Assembly: GCA_001994995.1 (NCBI GenBank)
Contig: MDJM01000027.1
Coordinates: forward strand, 49,176-113,175
Direction: 5' to 3'
DNA: 64,000 nt
From: Candidatus Parepulonipiscium sp. PG-Nuni2H_MBin01
Lineage (GTDB): Bacteria > Bacillota > Clostridia > Lachnospirales > Cellulosilyticaceae
Shown here: in pieces, positions 52,669-62,205 of the stretch
How positions within the stretch are numbered: position 1 is the stretch's first letter
Layout of the letters: every line of letters begins with the position of its first letter
The notes under the pieces: model-generated
Told to the model about the DNA's origin: nothing
Database searches by the model: none
Seen by the model: the letters and a program-made list of their open reading frames with translations, nothing else
Program-made: the position numbers and the translations under genes

Positions 52669-53404
52669 ATACTTTGTAGATAAAGCAGATATTTCCGCTG
52701 ATACTATAATTATACGGGATGATAACTATAATCATATAAAAAATGTATTTAGGTTAACCGTAGGTGAGCAAATTACAGTTAATGATAAGCTGGGCAATGA
52801 CTATCAATGCGTTATATCAAGTGTAGAGCAAAATATTATAACTGCAACTATATTTAAAACTTACGTCGCAACAACAGAACCAGTAACAAATGTGGTACTA
52901 TTCCAGTCATTAATTAAAGGCGACAAGATGGAATATGTTATTCAAAAAGCTGTGGAGTTAGGCGCAGCGAAAGTAGTACCCATTGTTACAACTAGGTGTG
53001 TTGTTAAGTTAGAAGATGACAAGAAGACTAGAGCTAAAGTTGACAGGTGGAATAAGATTTCTGAAGCTGCCTCTAAACAAAGTGGCCGTGGGACCGTTAT
53101 AGAAGTGCTTGCTCCTATGAAATATACTCAGGCTCTGGAGCTTGCTAAAAACGAGTTGGAAGTAAATTTAATACCTTATGAGAAGCAAGTAGGTAGCGGT
53201 ATTAAATCAGTTCTGCAATCCATTAGTGCTAGGAATATTGGTATTTTTATTGGCCCTGAAGGTGGTTTTGAGGATAAGGAAGTTGAACTAGCACACAGTT
53301 ATGGCCTAACTTCTGTTACTTTAGGGAAACGAATTTTAAAAAGTGAAACGGCAAGTATTGCGGTACTTGCAAGTTTAATGTATCAGATGGACGAGATGCA
53401 ATGA
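52661..53404 (+). CDS. rsmE: 16S rRNA (uracil1498-N3)-methyltransferase
   Basis: 247 residues. I choose ATG at 52661, spaced from GAGGTGAT at 52649. Upstream TTG or ATG choices lie too close to or ahead of that site. It overlaps prmA by eight bases. SPOUT-family motifs: LFQSLIKGDKMEYVIQKAVE, IGPEGGFEDKEVELA and LGKRILKSETASI. It methylates U1498 of 16S rRNA and closes the heat-shock operon. Confidence 0.96.
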   Translation: MPKYFVDKADISADTIIIRDDNYNHIKNVFRLTVGEQITVNDKLGNDYQCVISSVEQNIITATIFKTYVATTEPVTNVVLFQSLIKGDKMEYVIQKAVELGAAKVVPIVTTRCVVKLEDDKKTRAKVDRWNKISEAASKQSGRGTVIEVLAPMKYTQALELAKNELEVNLIPYEKQVGSGIKSVLQSISARNIGIFIGPEGGFEDKEVELAHSYGLTSVTLGKRILKSETASIAVLASLMYQMDEMQ

Positions 53405-53429
53405 GGGAATAGAAGCCCTCATTTTTTTT
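53402..53429 (+). terminator. terminator of the heat-shock operon
   Basis: TGAGGG pairs with CCCTCA around an 8-base loop, then eight T. The stem includes the rsmE stop codon. Confidence 0.85.
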
Positions 53430-53436
53430 GTGCAAA

Positions 53437-53479
53437 TAAAAAAGCTACCTTCTAATTTAGAAAATTTGGAAGGTAGCTT
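53437..53479 (-). terminator. terminator of the LysM protein gene
   Basis: AAGCTACCTTC and GAAGGTAGCTT form a perfect 11-bp stem. On the minus strand it is followed by TTTTTTATTTG. Confidence 0.88.
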
Positions 53480-53490
53480 CAAAGTTTTTC

Positions 53491-54216
53491 TTAGTCTTCT
53501 ATTTCTACAAAGTCATACTCAATTTCAAATTCATCAATAGTAGTTATTACTGTGTTTACTAGTTCTTCAGCTACTGCTTCTACTTCAGTTACAGCTTCTT
53601 CAACAACTTGTGCTAATAATTCTAAAGCTGATAATCCTGTACTTGCTACTGGCTCAGCTACTTCTTCAGTGTTTTCTTCTTCAACTTCGTCTTCTTCAAC
53701 TGCAGCACAACAATCTTCCTCGCATTGTTCAATGTCTACGTCCAAACAGCACTCTTCTTCACACTCATCGTGCTCATGGTCATGATCGTGGTCATGGTCG
53801 TGATCGTGGTCATGGTCGTGATCGTGGTCATGATCGTCTGTTAAATCACTAGGGAATAAAATACGGTCGCCTGCACGAATAAAATCTACATTAGTAATGT
53901 TATTAAGTTGAGCTAATTCTACTGTAGAAATACCTTTTGATAATGCAAGCGTACTTAATGTATCGCCATATTGAACTAATGTACCTTGTGCTGGTGCATC
54001 AGGCTCTGGTAAGTCAAGTACATCACCTACATTAATATAATTCGCATCTTTAAGATTGTTAAGTTCAACTAATTTTTGATATGTAGTTCCATATTCCACT
54101 GCAATTTCACTTAAAGTGTCACCAGCTTGTACTGTATACTGGTCTGCTGCGTAAACGCTAAAGCTAGACATTAACATACCTGCTGCAAGAATTAAAGACC
54201 ATTTTTGTTTTTTCAT
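53491..54216 (-). CDS. secreted double-LysM protein with His-Asp repeat and Cys clusters
   Basis: 241 residues. Signal peptide 1-24 (cleavage near VYA-AD). Two LysM domains, about 26-70 (YTVQAGDTLSEIAVEYG) and 78-122 (VQYGDTLSTLALSKGI), anchor it to peptidoglycan. Then come about eleven His in strict alternation with Asp (about 127-150), followed by CEEECC and CEEDCC clusters and an acidic, partly helical C-terminus rich in Glu and Val. The His-Asp and Cys motifs suggest binding of Zn, Ni, Cu or a similar metal at the cell wall. No enzyme domain is attached. It has its own promoter and terminator. The metal role is inference. Confidence 0.8.
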   Translation of the reverse strand: MKKQKWSLILAAGMLMSSFSVYAADQYTVQAGDTLSEIAVEYGTTYQKLVELNNLKDANYINVGDVLDLPEPDAPAQGTLVQYGDTLSTLALSKGISTVELAQLNNITNVDFIRAGDRILFPSDLTDDHDHDHDHDHDHDHDHDHDHEHDECEEECCLDVDIEQCEEDCCAAVEEDEVEEENTEEVAEPVASTGLSALELLAQVVEEAVTEVEAVAEELVNTVITTIDEFEIEYDFVEIED

Positions 54217-54273
54217 GTTATAGTTCCTCCAAGAATTTTAAATGTTATACTTTTCTATTTAAAGTATGTATTA

Positions 54274-54302
54274 AGTGTACATGACTTTTATTCACAAGTC
54301 AA
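54274..54302 (-). promoter_or_regulatory. promoter of the LysM protein gene
   Basis: On the minus strand, TTGACT (54297-54302) and TACACT (54274-54279) have a 17-base spacer. Confidence 0.65.
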
Positions 54303-54365
54303 CTAGGTACTTAAAGTGCCATACTTCCCAAAAGATACCATTACAAAAAATTCCACAGCACAAAT

Positions 54366-54395
54366 TAAAAAGGCTAATGCAAATCGCATTAGCCC
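54366..54395 (-). terminator. terminator of the MazF-like gene
   Basis: On the minus strand, GGCTAATGC and GCATTAGCC form a perfect stem around GATTT, then five T. Confidence 0.88.
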
Positions 54396-54413
54396 CAACG
54401 TTTTTATAATTAA

Positions 54414-54944
54414 TCAATCAGCAAGTAGCATCTTATTGACATTATGTAGAATGTATTCCCTATCGGTCGTTACATCGTAAAAACCTTTTCCACAATAAAG
54501 TCGCTGAATATCAATGGTGCGCATATCACTAAGCTGAAGTCTAGTTAACATTCCATTTTTAAAATCAGAAACCGCAATGTCTAGTTGGAACTCTGGGTCC
54601 GGTGGTAACGAATTGGACTTTACGGACGTAGTTGGAATAATAATAAACTTACTTTTAAAATATTTAAATACATAGCACCAGTGACCTCCATACAATTCTT
54701 TTGGAAAGCCTCTTGTTAAGTTAAAGTATGCAATTTGGTGTACCCTTGGTAATTTTTTAGGTCTATAAAAAGTTGTAGCCGCGTCACCTGTTTGTTTAGG
54801 TGTTAAGTGGTCATAAAAATACGATAATTGCCCCACGTGATACTCCAAGTCTGTTACAAACCCTTCCACATCAGGATAATTTTGTAGCTCTGTTAACGAA
54901 TTTGTGATTTTACCCATTCTCTCATTTAATATATTAGCTTCCAT
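54414..54944 (-). CDS. PemK/MazF-like protein with N-terminal extension
   Basis: 176 residues behind AAGGAGGAGG. The C-terminal about 110 residues resemble the PemK/MazF fold: RVHQIAYFNLTRGFPKELYGGHW at the start (of which the first strand and Gly-rich turn match), FIIIPTTSV in the middle and LQLSDMRTIDIQRLY at the end, which matches the conserved L-x-Q-x-R-T-I-D block. MazF toxins are mRNA interferases. The N-terminal 65 residues are an extra helical region. No antitoxin gene of usual type sits next to it, since both neighbours are separated by terminators. The extension might replace it, or the protein may not be a toxin. Confidence 0.6.
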   Translation of the reverse strand: MEANILNERMGKITNSLTELQNYPDVEGFVTDLEYHVGQLSYFYDHLTPKQTGDAATTFYRPKKLPRVHQIAYFNLTRGFPKELYGGHWCYVFKYFKSKFIIIPTTSVKSNSLPPDPEFQLDIAVSDFKNGMLTRLQLSDMRTIDIQRLYCGKGFYDVTTDREYILHNVNKMLLAD

Positions 54945-55032
54945 TATTAAGCCTCCTCCTTGTTGATTACACTATTATTATATTGCCATAAAATAAATTA
55001 AGTTAGAAGAAAATTGCATATAAGTAAAGCTG

Positions 55033-55064
55033 GAGTTACAGCATAATAACGTACACTGTAACTC
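55033..55064 (-). terminator. hairpin after sbcC, weak terminator
   Basis: GAGTTACAG and CTGTAACTC form a perfect 9-bp stem with a 14-base loop. Only a broken T tract follows on the minus strand. Confidence 0.4.
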
Positions 55065-55080
55065 TTAGAATAATCTGCTT

Positions 55081-58000
55081 TTAAGCTATTACAAATCTTG
55101 CTCGACTCCCTTGCGCAGATGTGCTCACTTCTAATCTCGCTTCAACTCTACTTTTCAATTCTTCTACATGTGATATAACGCCTATTAATCTTCCCCCTAT
55201 TTGTAGCTCTATTAAAGTATCAATGGCGCTATCTAGCGACTCAGGGTCTAACGTTCCAAACCCTTCATCTATAAACATTGTATCTAGTCTAATTCCTCCT
55301 GCACTCTCCTGAATAATGTCCGATAATCCAAGAGCCAATGCTAACGATGCTTTAAAGCTTTCTCCTCCCGATAAAGTTTTTGCATCCCGTGTTTTGTTTG
55401 TAAACTGGTCAAATACTTCAAAGTCTAAACCCTTTTGGCTATTACCTTTACCTACATCGGCTTTGCGTCTAAGCTCAAAGCGTCCAAATGTCATCTTAAA
55501 TAATCTTTTATTAGATGCTATAATTATATCTTCAAAATAAGAGCCAAGAACAAAGTTTTCGTATGAGATACGGTATTTATTCCCCCCATTTGCTACCCTA
55601 TCAATATCCCCAATAATTTCATACTCACTTTGCGCTTTTGTATATTCGGTTAAAGACTTTTGTAACTGATTTAAAATTCTAATCAAATGTTGCTTTTTAC
55701 CACTTACTCCTTCTTTACTTTGCTGTGCAAATTGATTATCCATACTAAGACTCGTAATCTCTTGTTCTACTTTATCAATGTTCTGGTAGCTCAGTCCTTT
55801 CACTTGTTTTTCTAGTTCGTGCTGTCTTGCTGTTTTATTTTTAAAAATATCTAGCCTTAATTTTATATCCTCTATCTTATCAATATGCGGTATAGCTTGA
55901 TTAAATTTCTCTCTAGATAAATCTTTACCCCCAAGCTTAGCTTCAAATAGTTGTTGTGCTTGATTAATTTTAATTTTATTTTCGTTTTGCTGCTTAATTA
56001 ACTGTTCGTTTATGCCTTGCTTAGCGCCTAAGTTTTCCTTTAACTTCCTACATTCTCTATCCTGCTGTTCAAATAAAACCTTATCATTTTGAAGCTGATT
56101 TTTTATATGATTTATTTCGTGGTCTATATCAATTACAGATACAACCCCCTCTATTGTATCTTTTGAGATTAAACTTAGGTGAGTGGAAACTTTTGCTTCC
56201 TCCTCTATATAATTTGTAAGATTTTGCTGCATTTTCTCTTTTTCGTTAGATAATTGGTCAAATTCTTTTTCACAACTGAGTTTATTAGCATTCAGCTGGT
56301 TTCTGTGTTCAATTTGGCTATTAACCTGATTAATTTCAGAGTCGATACATGCAATATTATCTTTTAAATTTTTTCCGTGTTGTTTAATCTTCTCTTTTAT
56401 ATCGACATAAAATTGAGTTCCCAATACACTTATTGACAATTGGTTTAATTTTTCAGATATGGAATTCCTTGTAGCATTATTTGTTTCATGTAGCGCTACT
56501 AACTCACGATGCATATTTTCTATACGAGTTTGATTTAATGCCACGTTAGTTTTATAGTTTTCTAAATCTTCTTTAGTTGGAATATGCCCCGCAAATGAAA
56601 TCGTTGCAGGCGCTGGATGGCTAGTAGAACCACACACCAAACATGGCTGTCCTTTCACGAGCGTTTTAGCCAGTATGCCAGCCTGTTCCTCTTTATAAAT
56701 CGTATCTAAATGTTCATATTCGTGTTTTAATTTTTCATACTTCAAATTTTCTTTTTGGTAGTTACTGCTGTCAATGTCATGTTTAGCCGTATCCGCTTCA
56801 TATTTTTCACAAGTGATGTAAATGTCTAGTAAACTCTTTCTAAGCTCTTTTTGTTTAGCAAGCTCATTTTCTTTATTTGCTTTTAGTTTGTCAATATCTC
56901 CTAACGATTCTAACGTTATATCAATTTCTTTTCGCAGCGCTATATTTGTATCTATTTTAGCAATAATTTTATTTAATAAAAATTCGCAGTTTTGCTTGTT
57001 ACTAGTAATAAGACGTAGAGTATTTGTTAACTTCTCTTTTTGAGCTAAATTAGTTCTGGTATTTTCTAAGTTGCTTAATGTTTGCTTAAGCGTGTCATGA
57101 CGCGCAACTCTATCTTGAGTTAGTGCAAATATTTCGGTCGCTTTAACTAATTGCTCTTTAATATCTTTTTGCTCACAATCATTAGCCAATAGATTAGCTG
57201 CTATAATACTCTCCTCTTGCACAAAAGCTTTAACATTAGCAAAGTAGGGCTTAATTTCTTTAACATTAGATAGCATAATAAGCTGGTCTTCTAAATTAGC
57301 ATCTTCACTCTCACAATAAGCTTTATATTCAGCTTTTGATTTTTCATAGTCATTTAAAAGGTTATTATTAGTATGCATAACCCCTTTGTCTTCTAATAAT
57401 TTATTTATTTTAATAGTTGTGTTGGAAATATCTCCATCTAACTGTTTAATTTTAGCATTATAATCCACAATTAACCCATTTACGTGCTCGATTAAAGCTT
57501 TATAATCACTAGAAGTACCAAAAGTAGTTGATTGGTCTAAATCTAATTGGCCTACAAGGTAGTTCATATGATTTTGGGCATTTTTATAGTTATCAGAAAT
57601 AGTCTTTGCTTGATTTTTAAATCTTATTTGTATATCATTAAAAATGTGGGTACCAAAAATTTTCCTAAAAATCTCGGTCTTATCTTTAGTGGCAGACATT
57701 AGCAATTTTTTAAACTCGCCTTGTGGCAACATAACAATTTGTTTAAATTGCTCTTGAGTAACACCTAGTACATCTTCAATTTTTTGGTTTATTTCTTTAA
57801 CTCCATTATAAATTTTATTCTCGCCTTCTATTGTCAACACACATTTGGTTTTCACTAGTTTACCAGCTCTTAGTTGTTGAGGGTATCTTGTAATCTTATA
57901 TTTTTTACCCGCAAGCAAAAATTCAAATGACACAAAGGTGTCTATACTATCATCAGCAAAATCACTTCTAAAATTTTCAGCATTATCACGAAGTTCACCA

Positions 58001-58170
58001 TTAGCTTTGCCATATAATGCTACACTAATAGCATCAAAAATAGTAGTTTTTCCAGCCCCCGTAGGCCCTGAAATAATAAAAATATTATTGTTTTTTAATT
58101 GTGTAAAATCTATAACTTCTACATTAGCATATGGGCCAAATGCAGACATCATTAATTTAAGTGGTTTCAT
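55081..58170 (-). CDS. sbcC: exonuclease subunit SbcC
   Basis: 1029 residues, the usual size. The N-terminal ATPase half has SGPTGAGKTTIFDAIS (Walker A, near 34-49) and the Q-loop VMLPQGEFKKLL. Two long coiled coils flank the zinc hook GQPCLVCGSTSHPA near the middle. The C-terminal half has the ABC signature TLSGGESFKASLALALG and Walker B LDTMFIDEGFGTLD. With SbcD it forms the Mre11-Rad50-type complex that opens hairpins and trims DNA ends. Its ATG overlaps the sbcD stop by one base (TAATG). Confidence 0.96.
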   Translation of the reverse strand: MKPLKLMMSAFGPYANVEVIDFTQLKNNNIFIISGPTGAGKTTIFDAISVALYGKANGELRDNAENFRSDFADDSIDTFVSFEFLLAGKKYKITRYPQQLRAGKLVKTKCVLTIEGENKIYNGVKEINQKIEDVLGVTQEQFKQIVMLPQGEFKKLLMSATKDKTEIFRKIFGTHIFNDIQIRFKNQAKTISDNYKNAQNHMNYLVGQLDLDQSTTFGTSSDYKALIEHVNGLIVDYNAKIKQLDGDISNTTIKINKLLEDKGVMHTNNNLLNDYEKSKAEYKAYCESEDANLEDQLIMLSNVKEIKPYFANVKAFVQEESIIAANLLANDCEQKDIKEQLVKATEIFALTQDRVARHDTLKQTLSNLENTRTNLAQKEKLTNTLRLITSNKQNCEFLLNKIIAKIDTNIALRKEIDITLESLGDIDKLKANKENELAKQKELRKSLLDIYITCEKYEADTAKHDIDSSNYQKENLKYEKLKHEYEHLDTIYKEEQAGILAKTLVKGQPCLVCGSTSHPAPATISFAGHIPTKEDLENYKTNVALNQTRIENMHRELVALHETNNATRNSISEKLNQLSISVLGTQFYVDIKEKIKQHGKNLKDNIACIDSEINQVNSQIEHRNQLNANKLSCEKEFDQLSNEKEKMQQNLTNYIEEEAKVSTHLSLISKDTIEGVVSVIDIDHEINHIKNQLQNDKVLFEQQDRECRKLKENLGAKQGINEQLIKQQNENKIKINQAQQLFEAKLGGKDLSREKFNQAIPHIDKIEDIKLRLDIFKNKTARQHELEKQVKGLSYQNIDKVEQEITSLSMDNQFAQQSKEGVSGKKQHLIRILNQLQKSLTEYTKAQSEYEIIGDIDRVANGGNKYRISYENFVLGSYFEDIIIASNKRLFKMTFGRFELRRKADVGKGNSQKGLDFEVFDQFTNKTRDAKTLSGGESFKASLALALGLSDIIQESAGGIRLDTMFIDEGFGTLDPESLDSAIDTLIELQIGGRLIGVISHVEELKSRVEARLEVSTSAQGSRARFVIA

Positions 58171-59324
58171 TACAAATTCTCCTCTAACGCTTCTTCTATT
58201 ATACTCTTAACATAGTCTTGTTTTTGCGTATTATAGTTACTATCAGAACATGTCTTATAGAAATCTTCAAATAGTTCAAATGGATTTTTTGATTTGTTTA
58301 CAGCAGTAATATCTCCTAGCTCTGCTTCTAGCTTAGACTTTTTCACCAGTGATAATATATTAGGATAAACTTCTCTAAGTCTAGCTATAGGATTTAAAAG
58401 TTCACCTTCATTAGTAATAATGGCATGGATATAGTCTTGAGACATTTCTTTTCTACCTTGCGCTATTAAATCGTTTATCTCACCTTCAATTACTCTAAAA
58501 TCTCGGTTAACTGGTAAATTATGATATTTTATAATTAACGTTTGCGTAATGTCAATTTCGGTAATAGATTTAATTTGCCTCGTTTCGGAGAATGAATATT
58601 TACATAAAGAACCTGAATAACGCACTCCTTCACGTCCTACTGATTGCCTCCCATGAAGATGTCCTAGTGCAACGTAGTCAAACCCATCAAAAATACGATA
58701 GTCCATAATGTCAGTGCCACCAATAGCTAACGGTTTTTCAGATGTACTAACCTGAATTCCTGCGCTTTCATAATCAGTTTTATCTGATAATTTAGATACA
58801 TACCCATGTGCAATCATTACATTAACTACAGTAATATCCATCTGTTGCCTTATTAAATCTATAGTATAACGCATAGCATCTTCATGAGATTGTATATTTA
58901 TCTGTGTATCTATAAGAGCTTTAATGCTATTAGGGTGTTTATACGGAACTAAATAAAAATGCACGTTACCAATTTCAACCTTATCAAATAACCGACTTTC
59001 ATCACCCATTATATATAAGCCTTTATAGCGCAGAATATTGCTAGCAAAGTTAATACGGTCCCCACTATCATGGTTACCAGAAATAGTAATAACTTTAATA
59101 TTATATTTAGTAATCAAAGTAGTTAATGTTTTATTTAGCAGTGCAACAGCCTCCACCGGCGGAATAGCTCTATCATATAAATCTCCCGCAATAATAAGAA
59201 CGTCTGGCTCCTCGGTTTCTATTAATTTCATTAACCCTTCTAAAGCCACTTTTTGGTCCTCAATCATAGACACTCCATTAACTTTTTTTCCTATATGCCA
59301 ATCACTTGAATGAAATATTTTCAT
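58170..59324 (-). CDS. sbcD: exonuclease subunit SbcD
   Basis: 384 residues. I start at the ATG (59322-59324) with GAAAGAGGA upstream. A six-residue longer frame would begin at that ribosome-binding site. Phosphoesterase motifs in order: SSDWHIGKK, IIAGDLYDRAIPP, ISGNHDSGDR, MIAHGYVS and VALGHLHGRQ. It is the Mre11-type nuclease, Mn-dependent, working with SbcC. The pair appears to be a two-gene operon. Confidence 0.95.
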   Translation of the reverse strand: MKIFHSSDWHIGKKVNGVSMIEDQKVALEGLMKLIETEEPDVLIIAGDLYDRAIPPVEAVALLNKTLTTLITKYNIKVITISGNHDSGDRINFASNILRYKGLYIMGDESRLFDKVEIGNVHFYLVPYKHPNSIKALIDTQINIQSHEDAMRYTIDLIRQQMDITVVNVMIAHGYVSKLSDKTDYESAGIQVSTSEKPLAIGGTDIMDYRIFDGFDYVALGHLHGRQSVGREGVRYSGSLCKYSFSETRQIKSITEIDITQTLIIKYHNLPVNRDFRVIEGEINDLIAQGRKEMSQDYIHAIITNEGELLNPIARLREVYPNILSLVKKSKLEAELGDITAVNKSKNPFELFEDFYKTCSDSNYNTQKQDYVKSIIEEALEENL

Positions 59325-59363
59325 AAGCAGTCCTCTTTCCATTAAATATCAATTTTTCTATAC

Positions 59364-59394
59364 AAAAAAGGCCATAGAACTCATCTATGGCCTT
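59364..59394 (-). terminator. terminator of the Hsp70-like operon
   Basis: On the minus strand, AAGGCCATAGA and TCTATGGCCTT form a perfect 11-bp stem around TGAGT with a T run. Confidence 0.9.
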
Positions 59395-59412
59395 AAAACT
59401 TAATATTACACT

Positions 59413-62205
59413 TTAATTAGAAAACTCTAATCTAGTTAATAAAAACTCTTCTTCGCTACCTTCTAGCGTTTCTCCGTTAATTAACTTAAGCACAATATTG
59501 CAAGGTTTACTACAGTGAGCAGCAACAGCAGTGGAATAATACTCATCAATATGGCGAATAGTAGTTTTAGCATCAACAAGAATTCCTTCACGGATTTCAC
59601 ACTTAGCATAACGTTGGTCACAAATCCAGCCAATAGCTAAAATACTACACGTTAATTCTTCATTACTTAAATTTGAAGTTTTAATAATATCAATGATACT
59701 CTTTACTACCCCTTCTAACGTACTTTTAGGAACCATTGTGGCACCCTCTTGACGAAGCGCTCGTCCAACAGCATAAACCGTAGATTGAATGTTAGTAGAC
59801 TTCTGTCTTTCAATACCACTAATGCTCTTTTTAAATTCTCTAATAATCCAATCAACATTCATCTTAGCGTGAGAATAAGTATACAGACATGCATTTAAAT
59901 ACTTATGATTTTTACACAGTACTTCTAGCTTTTTTAAATCTGCTGGTTGACCACAAACACCGAGCGTAAAAATAGCTTGAATATTTGTATTAACCCTAAT
60001 ACCATAGTTAGGAATGCCATTAAGCTCAGCTCTAAGTTGGTTCATACATAGCCTAGAAAGTTTTACTTTCTCGTAATCATTCCAAACGTCACCAAGTTTT
60101 CTAGCAATGATAAACAATCTATGGTTAGCCTCTTCGTTAGGAACATCACTTAACGCTTCTAAAATGACAGGTTTGAAATCAGCCTTATTCCCTGCTGTGC
60201 AAATGGTGTTTACAAGTGTTGCAAGACGCTTATGAGTGTTAGAAGCTCGATTAGGTTTTCCTAAATTTTTACATAGTTGAATCATATTATTAATCTCTGC
60301 CTTAGGTTCTAATACACTACCTCTAGGCGGAATAAATCTAGTTTTAATGTGCCCGAATTTATTATTGTCGGGTGCAATTTCTACAATCCCCTCTTCCAGT
60401 CGGTCATTGCCAGCAAGCTCCGTGCTAGTCCACGCATTCATAGTAATCACCTTATTAGTGCCCATATGAATTTTAAAAGCTACAAAGGCTCCATAAGGAT
60501 ATTTTTGCTTAAAGACAATATTACCACTTGAAATAGTTCTATAGCTACCATCTAAATTGCGACTCTTAATTGGGATAGTAACCTTATTTTGACCTGGCTC
60601 AATCTGGAATCCAGTCATTACGCTAGACGTAAACGGCAATTCAGAACCAGTAGGAATAATCATTGAGACAGCACCATTTTTAGTACCTAGATATAAACTA
60701 TCATTAAGAATACTTTTACCCCACTCAATACCCATAGGAGCTTGGTGAGACTTAGGTTTAGCAGCAGGTTCAATAGCGTTATAAGAAGCTATATCATCTA
60801 CTTCAATACCCATTCTCATATCATCTTTTAATTCCTCATACTTATTTAAATAGTGATGATATACAGCTGCTCCTCTGGCCACGGACTGGTCTGGGTCAAG
60901 AGCAATAATAGGTTTAAGCCCAAAAAACTTAGTTAACCTATCAGTAATCATATAAAACTTAGACATCCCTCCATTAACAATAACTTCATCTACTTTAAAA
61001 TTTTCATCATCTAGCTTATCCGCAGCTTTTTTAAGTACGTCTAAAATAGGATAAATAATATTTTTTGTGGCCGAAATTACTTCTATATTTTTGTAATCAT
61101 TAAAAGTTAATTCATGCGCCATAAATATATTTAAAATATCTTCAAGTTCTTCTTTAGTAAAGCTATCATCATATGCGTAGCCTATGCCACCCATACTACC
61201 GCCTGTTCTAAAGCTATTACCCTCATCATCATCCTCATCATCATCCCAAGCGGAATCATTTTCGTAATCATCTCCACCTTTTTCACTTAATGTTATTTTA
61301 ATATCTTCTGCATACTTCTTTAATGTAGGCATAATCTGTGCCTTATTTCTCTTTAACTCAGTCACTATATGCGGATGAGTTTGGTATTGCTTTAAATATC
61401 TATTATACATTTCCTTAGCAATTTCATCATCAAAATCATCACCACCTAATAGAGTGTACCTATTAGTAGCAATTTCATTAACCTTTAAAACTTCCTCTAA
61501 ATTCTCACGCCTCTCAATTGAATGCATAGTAATATCTAACGTTCCGCCACCTAAATCAAATACCATAACGTTTTTCTTCTGACTTAAATCTAAAATATTA
61601 GAATGAATTTCTCCATTATGGATTTGATTAATTAAGTCATATATAACTGCATTAGGCTCTGAAAGTAAAACAGGCCTCTCACTGCCATCTGCATTTTTAA
61701 TCTGCACCCCAGCTAACTCCGCTGCCTCCAAAGTCGCCTTACACATAGTAGAGTCAAAGTTGGCTGGTACAGTTATAACTGCATTAGTAATTGGCCTTCT
61801 ATAAATTTTGGATACTTCTTTTAACATATGTTTTAAAATATTAGCAGAAATTTGCGCCGGAGTCTTATCTGGAATATCCTCAGCTAAGCCAGCAGCAAAC
61901 GGTCTGCCCATCTGGGATTTAATAGACTTAGCGACCAAATGAGGTCGTAGAGCATATTGAATTTTAGCAAAATCTCCTACCAATGGGCGGTAATTATTTT
62001 CTTCTCTATAGTAAATACATGACGGTAAGGTATCCTTCCTAGCGGTGTTTAATTTTGCCTCCGCATTAACCGTATTGTACATATCAATCGCGCGCGGTAT
62101 AGCAATAACCTTACTAACTGCGTCACCATTTGGGCGTACTGTTATTGTTGCGAGTACAGAGTTAGTTGTACCTAAGTCTATACCCACACATAAATTATCA
62201 TTCAT
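59413..62205 (-). CDS. atypical Hsp70 with acidic insertion and helical C-terminal extension
   Basis: 930 residues against about 610 for DnaK. ATG is preceded by AAGGAGG. The ATPase domain is well kept: [10 protein letters not shown] (8-17), VFDLGGGTLDIT (215-226), LLGGDDFDDEI (252-262) and VIVNGGMSKFY (408-418). It is broken by a very acidic insertion at about 310-347 (WDDDEDDDEGNSF). Residues about 480-625 look like a reduced substrate-binding beta domain (IIPTGSELPFTSS). The last 300 residues are helical without a DnaK-type lid, perhaps HEAT-like. It overlaps the GrpE-like gene by eight bases, so the two are coupled. The client is unknown. It is clearly not the housekeeping DnaK, which is at 48.6 kb. 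Confidence 0.85.
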   Translation of the reverse strand: MNDNLCVGIDLGTTNSVLATITVRPNGDAVSKVIAIPRAIDMYNTVNAEAKLNTARKDTLPSCIYYREENNYRPLVGDFAKIQYALRPHLVAKSIKSQMGRPFAAGLAEDIPDKTPAQISANILKHMLKEVSKIYRRPITNAVITVPANFDSTMCKATLEAAELAGVQIKNADGSERPVLLSEPNAVIYDLINQIHNGEIHSNILDLSQKKNVMVFDLGGGTLDITMHSIERRENLEEVLKVNEIATNRYTLLGGDDFDDEIAKEMYNRYLKQYQTHPHIVTELKRNKAQIMPTLKKYAEDIKITLSEKGGDDYENDSAWDDDEDDDEGNSFRTGGSMGGIGYAYDDSFTKEELEDILNIFMAHELTFNDYKNIEVISATKNIIYPILDVLKKAADKLDDENFKVDEVIVNGGMSKFYMITDRLTKFFGLKPIIALDPDQSVARGAAVYHHYLNKYEELKDDMRMGIEVDDIASYNAIEPAAKPKSHQAPMGIEWGKSILNDSLYLGTKNGAVSMIIPTGSELPFTSSVMTGFQIEPGQNKVTIPIKSRNLDGSYRTISSGNIVFKQKYPYGAFVAFKIHMGTNKVITMNAWTSTELAGNDRLEEGIVEIAPDNNKFGHIKTRFIPPRGSVLEPKAEINNMIQLCKNLGKPNRASNTHKRLATLVNTICTAGNKADFKPVILEALSDVPNEEANHRLFIIARKLGDVWNDYEKVKLSRLCMNQLRAELNGIPNYGIRVNTNIQAIFTLGVCGQPADLKKLEVLCKNHKYLNACLYTYSHAKMNVDWIIREFKKSISGIERQKSTNIQSTVYAVGRALRQEGATMVPKSTLEGVVKSIIDIIKTSNLSNEELTCSILAIGWICDQRYAKCEIREGILVDAKTTIRHIDEYYSTAVAAHCSKPCNIVLKLINGETLEGSEEEFLLTRLEFSN

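Noticed and set aside
53763..53840. Minisatellite-like tandem repeat DNA
   Set aside because: It is in frame and codes for the His-Asp repeat of the LysM protein; the opposite-strand frames are shadows.
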